Shown here: one piece after another, positions 5,304-5,544 of the stretch
Layout of the letters: each line of letters begins with the position of its first letter
Numbering within the stretch: the first letter of the stretch is position 1
Assembly (NCBI GenBank): GCA_007131525.1
Contig: SLQK01000218.1
Coordinates: 1 to 5,544, forward strand
Direction: 5' to 3'
Source of the DNA: Nitriliruptoraceae bacterium
Lineage (GTDB): Bacteria > Actinomycetota > Nitriliruptoria > Nitriliruptorales > Nitriliruptoraceae
DNA: 5,544 nucleotides
Position numbers and translations under genes: made by a program
The notes under the pieces: generated by a model
What the model saw: the letters and a program-made list of their open reading frames with translations, nothing else
The model's database searches: none
Told to the model about the DNA's origin: nothing

Positions 5304-5350
5304 CGGATCGCAACGATGTGACCGGGATGTGGTCGATCGGTTGCGATCCG
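5304..5350. repeat. Perfect 11-bp inverted repeat, possible bidirectional terminator or binding site
   Basis: CGGATCGCAAC (5304-5314) is the exact reverse complement of GTTGCGATCCG (5340-5350), with 25 nt between. Inside the loop GATGTG occurs twice, 11 bp apart (5315 and 5326). The right arm can alone form GATCG/CGATC (5335-5339 with 5344-5348). It lies 59 bp after the zinc-ribbon stop and 89 bp from the opposing gene's stop. The position suits a terminator for either strand, but there is no T-run. A protein-binding site is an alternative. Confidence 0.5.
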
Positions 5351-5361
5351 AGGGGTCACCG

Positions 5362-5415
5362 GCCGAGGCCGCCGACGCGGCCGACGCGGCCGAGGCCGCC
5401 GACATGCCCGAAGCC
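5362..5415. repeat. Degenerate 9-bp tandem array (GCCGASGCS type)
   Basis: Six successive 9-bp units begin with (G/C)CCGA: GCCGAGGCC, GCCGACGCG twice, GCCGAGGCC, GCCGACATG, CCCGAAGCC. The 16-mer GGCCGAGGCCGCCGAC occurs exactly at 5361-5376 and 5388-5403. It is very GC-rich and strongly able to fold. No gene is supported across it. Confidence 0.6.
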
Positions 5416-5438
5416 GGCCATGGTCCCGCCGACGCCGC

Positions 5439-5544
5439 TCAGGGCAGGTGCTCGACCCGCACCCGACGGGCGCGCTGCGGCTGACCCTTGCCGCGCGCCT
5501 CCTCGCCCCGGCGGGTCGCCGTGACCCCCGGCGTGCTCTCCTGG
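5439..5544 (-). CDS. Unrecognised protein, C-terminal fragment (runs off right edge)
   Basis: Reading leftward from the window edge, 34 sense codons end in a TGA (complement of 5439-5441). Almost every third position is G or C (two T), which is the coding pattern of this genome, while the plus-strand reading is low-complexity Arg/Pro/Ala. The visible C-terminus is basic and hydrophilic, with segments TRRGEEARGKGQPQRARR and VRVEHLP at the very end, which looks like a flexible, possibly nucleic-acid-contacting tail. It converges on the zinc-ribbon gene. Too little is present to name a family, and the frame could be chance. Confidence 0.45.
   Translation of the reverse strand, partial: QESTPGVTATRRGEEARGKGQPQRARRVRVEHLP

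Larger units (their letters stand above)
5246..5438. other. Convergent intergenic region with repeats
   Basis: 193 bp between the zinc-ribbon stop and the stop of the minus-strand gene at the right edge. It holds a perfect 11-bp inverted repeat (5304-5350) and a 9-bp tandem array (5362-5415). Open frames cross it on both strands but have no ribosome-binding site and read as low-complexity Ala/Glu/Asp or Ser/Ala, so no gene is called. Confidence 0.5.

Noticed and set aside
4947..5405. Minus-strand frame with Ser/Ala repeats opposite the zinc-ribbon gene
   Set aside because: It has no ribosome-binding site, its repeats come from the 9-bp DNA array, and the rest is antisense to the CxxC protein.

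Overview
The window is very GC-rich, with third codon positions almost always G or C and frequent GTG starts. Together with an FHA-domain regulator, this points to an actinobacterial chromosome. No rRNA, tRNA or single-copy marker is present, so no finer placement is offered. I see no transposase, phage gene, CRISPR array or tRNA gene.

Layout: (1) 1-98, minus: the first 32 codons of an unrecognised gene that runs off the left edge, divergent from (2) a complete acyl-CoA dehydrogenase, 245-1384 plus. (3) Converging on it with a 27-bp gap is a predicted lipoprotein with an extracytoplasmic coiled coil, 1412-2167 minus. (4) Divergent from the lipoprotein is a PHP-domain phosphoesterase of the YciV/RNase AM type, 2296-3135 plus. 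(5) After a 214-bp gap with weak hairpins comes a three-gene plus-strand cluster: an FHA-LuxR fusion regulator (3350-3934), a ParA/Soj-type ATPase without a neighbouring parB (4056-4901), and a 115-aa double-CxxC zinc-ribbon protein (4898-5245) that overlaps parA by ATGA. (6) The last stretch is a convergent intergenic region with a perfect 11-bp inverted repeat and a 9-bp tandem array, followed by the last 35 codons of an unrecognised minus-strand gene.

How the genes relate: the dehydrogenase (acyl-CoA oxidation), the lipoprotein and the PHP enzyme (nucleotide or RNA-end hydrolysis) are separate transcription units with no obvious shared pathway. The parA-zinc-ribbon pair is almost certainly one translationally coupled operon. 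The FHA-LuxR gene lies just upstream and may act with or on it, but a 121-bp gap with its own -10-like sequence separates them. This FHA-LuxR / orphan ParA / zinc-ribbon set is the part most worth following up as a possible undescribed module. Its function cannot be read from sequence alone.
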